Below are positions 61,948 to 64,000 of a stretch of 64,000 bases of DNA, in pieces (positions within the stretch are counted from its first letter, which is position 1; every line of letters begins with the position of its first letter). The stretch lies in NCBI GenBank assembly GCA_947585665.1, contig CANPXE010000004.1, positions 1-64,000 on the forward strand. Direction: 5' to 3'. This stretch comes from an uncultured Bacilli bacterium (GTDB lineage: Bacteria > Bacillota_I > Bacilli_A > RF39 > UBA660). Made by a program: the position numbers and the translations under genes. The notes under the pieces were generated by a model that was given only the letters and a program-made list of their open reading frames with translations, did not search any database and was not told the origin of the DNA.

Positions 61948-63090
61948 ATGTATTGTCGTAATTGTGGTAAACTCTTACCTAATAATATTCAGTTTTGCCC
62001 TAATTGTGGATGTCAGATAAATAATGCTATAAGTAATAAAATAAATAATAATAAAAATAATTTACCAATTATTATTGCTTGCCTTGTCATTATCTTTTCT
62101 TTAATCGTCGTAATATTAATAATACCTAAAAATAATAAAAAGTATTTAACTGATGAAGATAAAAGTATTTATTGTAATGAAGAGAATAATGGCAGTTTAT
62201 GTCATAAAGAAGAGAAACAAGAAGAAATTGAAGATTTTGAATCAATGGATTTTAAAAACTATGACTTTTCCGAAATGTCTTCTAGTGAATCTTTTTATAA
62301 TAGTGTTATTAATATCTTAAAAGAAAAAGAAGAAGAGGGTAATAAGTATTGTAATAATGCTAATTATACTAAAACATCAAATGATTTAAATAATAAATTA
62401 AACTTAAATTATAGCTATTTATGTGGCATGGATACAAATTATTTAACAGGACTTGTTTCGCGTCTAGAAAGTTTTTATAAAAATAATAATATTGATGGAA
62501 AAATAGTTGATGCTTATGTTGTCGGTAAAGGAGCAAGAAATGAATATGCCAATTATACTGGTGTAATTATTGGATCAAATGATCTTTATGCAGCTTATTT
62601 AAGAAGAGTTCATATGAGTATTCATATGTTTTCTGATTATGATAAATTATTAAAGACTTATCAAAGGGATTTAGAAGGTGGATTTCATCCTAAAAATTCT
62701 CGAGCTGAAGATATTGTTGTTCATGAAACAGCTCATGCGTTAGATTTTTATATAAGTGCCAGTCGTTTTGGCATTGGTGAATTGATTGTTGACGATTTTT
62801 CTAAATATAGTGCTTTTTATAGTGAATGGGGAAATCAATCTTATTCTAAAAGTGTTGTTCAAAAAGCTGTGGCAAATGTTAATGCGAATAGTTCTGTAAA
62901 AAAAGATGAACAAACACTTCGCGAGGAAATAAGTGGTTATGCAGCAACCATCAATGATGGAACTGTTATGTATGCTGAAACGTTTGCTGAGGCATTAGTT
63001 GACTATTTAAGTAATGGAAATAATGCTAGTCCTTTATCAATTGAAATTTATAAGATTGTCCAAGATAATCTAAAGGAATTGGAGGGATAG
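61948..63090 (+). CDS. Zinc-ribbon membrane protein with HExxH metallopeptidase-like domain
   Basis: 380 aa from ATG 61948 (GAGGAG at 61934-61939), one base after the preceding stop. An N-terminal zinc ribbon (MYCRNCGKLLPNN ... FCPNCG, Cys3/6/17/20) faces the cytoplasm. A membrane helix spans residues about 35-57. The external part carries VVHETAHALDF, an HExxH zinc motif at residues 259-263, and a downstream Glu-containing helix AETFAEALVDYLSNG that could give the third ligand, as in anthrax lethal-factor-like (ATLF) peptidases. Substrate unknown. Confidence 0.8.
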   Translation: MYCRNCGKLLPNNIQFCPNCGCQINNAISNKINNNKNNLPIIIACLVIIFSLIVVILIIPKNNKKYLTDEDKSIYCNEENNGSLCHKEEKQEEIEDFESMDFKNYDFSEMSSSESFYNSVINILKEKEEEGNKYCNNANYTKTSNDLNNKLNLNYSYLCGMDTNYLTGLVSRLESFYKNNNIDGKIVDAYVVGKGARNEYANYTGVIIGSNDLYAAYLRRVHMSIHMFSDYDKLLKTYQRDLEGGFHPKNSRAEDIVVHETAHALDFYISASRFGIGELIVDDFSKYSAFYSEWGNQSYSKSVVQKAVANVNANSSVKKDEQTLREEISGYAATINDGTVMYAETFAEALVDYLSNGNNASPLSIEIYKIVQDNLKELEG

Positions 63091-63092
63091 CT

Positions 63093-64000
63093 ATGAAAAA
63101 AAGAATAGTTTTAGTATTACCAATATTTTTTATAATAATCATTATTATTTCTTTTTTATATATCAATTTAAATAAAAATATAAATATTGATTTTAATACT
63201 GATTTAAAAGTATCTTTGAAAGATAATAAACTATCTTCAGACATATCTAAATTATCTAATAGTAAATATAGTATTAAAGAAGTTTCTAGTGTTGAAATAG
63301 ATAGTGATGTAGAAGAAAAAATAGTTACTTTAGCTTACAATATTACAAATGCTTTGAATGATATTGAAAATGATAGATTTTTTGAAAATATTTACAAGTA
63401 TCAACCAAGAGCACCATATCTAAAAATGACAGATGATATTCTCTCAAATGATAATGAAGAATATAAAGAATGGTATGATTTAAATATTGATACTTGGGCA
63501 TTAGCCGCAGTTCTTGCTGATCGTAATTATAAGTTTGAAAAAATAGATGGCTATAATATAACTTATGCTTCGTCTTCACGTTATCTAATTCAAGTATATG
63601 TTGATAATTATAAAGGTAATTTTGGTATTACTGATGTTACGATTGATGCTGTCTATGAATATGAAGTAGTTTATGAAGAAGTTAGTGGTTTATATAAAGT
63701 AAGACGCATAAATGTTGAGTGGGTTAAAGACTTAGAAGATTATTATCAAAAGATGGATATTGATGAACGTAAACAAAATAAAGAAAATAGTACAACTTTA
63801 TCAAATATTTCAAATTATGTACCAAGTGGTTTTACTTCAATAAATTATGATAAATTAAAATCTATTAATGATACAATACCAGAGTCTATATATGAAAAAA
63901 ATAAAGATAGTGTCGTCATTATTGATAGTGCTTCGCAAGAAGGAATAACAACTGGTAGTGCCATGGGATTTTTCATAAGAAAAGGAATTATTGTTACATC
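63093..64000 (+). CDS. HtrA/DegP-like trypsin-fold protease, N-terminal part (cut by window end)
   Basis: Open from ATG 63093 (GGAGG just upstream) through the window end, 302 codons seen. An N-terminal membrane helix (residues about 4-23) is followed by an external region of about 230 residues with no recognised family. The last visible residues, KDSVVIIDSASQEGITTGSA then MGFFIRKGIIVTS, match the first strands of HtrA-type serine proteases (VVxI...GxGxGFFI..GxIVTN), just before the catalytic His that would lie beyond the edge. Two bases after the HExxH gene, so in the same operon. Confidence 0.78.
   Translation, partial: MKKRIVLVLPIFFIIIIIISFLYINLNKNINIDFNTDLKVSLKDNKLSSDISKLSNSKYSIKEVSSVEIDSDVEEKIVTLAYNITNALNDIENDRFFENIYKYQPRAPYLKMTDDILSNDNEEYKEWYDLNIDTWALAAVLADRNYKFEKIDGYNITYASSSRYLIQVYVDNYKGNFGITDVTIDAVYEYEVVYEEVSGLYKVRRINVEWVKDLEDYYQKMDIDERKQNKENSTTLSNISNYVPSGFTSINYDKLKSINDTIPESIYEKNKDSVVIIDSASQEGITTGSAMGFFIRKGIIVT

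Noticed and set aside
63343-63579. Minus-strand 78-aa ORF near the right edge
   Set aside because: Lies inside the continuous plus-strand HtrA-like reading frame, which has a ribosome site, membrane helix and protease signature.

Overview
The window looks like chromosomal DNA from a very AT-rich (roughly 30% GC by eye), low-GC Gram-positive bacterium of the Bacilli/Tenericutes-like radiation. TGA is used as a stop (for example at the ends of the XRE gene, xerD, dtd and the CPBP protease gene), so this is the standard bacterial code and not the Mycoplasma code. The cell should have a peptidoglycan wall (murB, murC, murG, divIB, mltG). It also carries spore genes (gpr, spoIIP) in the Bacillus-like order rpsT-gpr-spoIIP-small membrane protein, so it belongs to, or descends from, an endospore-forming lineage. 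Starts mostly have strong AGGAGG/AGGTGA ribosome sites, and many transcripts end in clear intrinsic terminators. All product calls come from reading motifs; no database search was possible.

Region by region. 0.2-3.9 kb: a two-helix membrane protein fused to a SleB-type wall hydrolase, a lipoprotein, a solitary XRE regulator with a palindrome over its own -10 box, fmt, and an unknown membrane protein. 4.0-9.6 kb: a tRNA-Ile/Asn/Glu cluster, gltX, an NfeD-SPFH pair, a DUF4186 gene, a second tRNA-Glu, and small exported proteins; each tRNA-Glu gene is followed by a terminator and then by a related small exported ORF. 9.6-19.8 kb: lspA-rluD, a rhomboid protease, then the conserved Firmicutes block ireB-ruvX-yrzB-mltG-trmR-trhP1-trhP2, a dNTPase, greA and an HD hydrolase. 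19.9-26.4 kb: tig, a phosphohexomutase, topA and xerD.

26.4-42.3 kb is the least ordinary stretch. It holds a large divergent SecA-family ATPase behind a pentanucleotide repeat and ppdK. An ankyrin-like gene is bracketed by two copies of the ppdK 3' end plus its terminator. A class-C26 amidotransferase-type hydrolase, a PfkB kinase and a Smr protein follow. It ends with a two-gene unit of large envelope proteins (four Ig-like repeats; 1013 aa with an acidic Pro/Glu tail) driven by a consensus TTGACA-17-TATAAT promoter. 42.3-52.4 kb returns to core functions: murG-murB-divIB, a small Tyr/Pro-rich protein, a metallophosphoesterase with altered metal motifs, a CPBP protease, murC, a comN-like gene, rel, dtd and an AI-2E-family exporter.

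52.5-64 kb has a 1480-residue protein with degenerate helical repeats, a domain I do not recognise and a C-terminal polymerase-beta-type nucleotidyltransferase domain; I think it is the best candidate in the window for something undescribed. Next come a membrane transglutaminase-like protein, rpsT, gpr, spoIIP and a small membrane gene. The window ends in an envelope cluster: an exported protein with two probable domain halves, a zinc-ribbon/membrane/HExxH protein, and the N-terminal part of an HtrA-like serine protease cut by the window edge.
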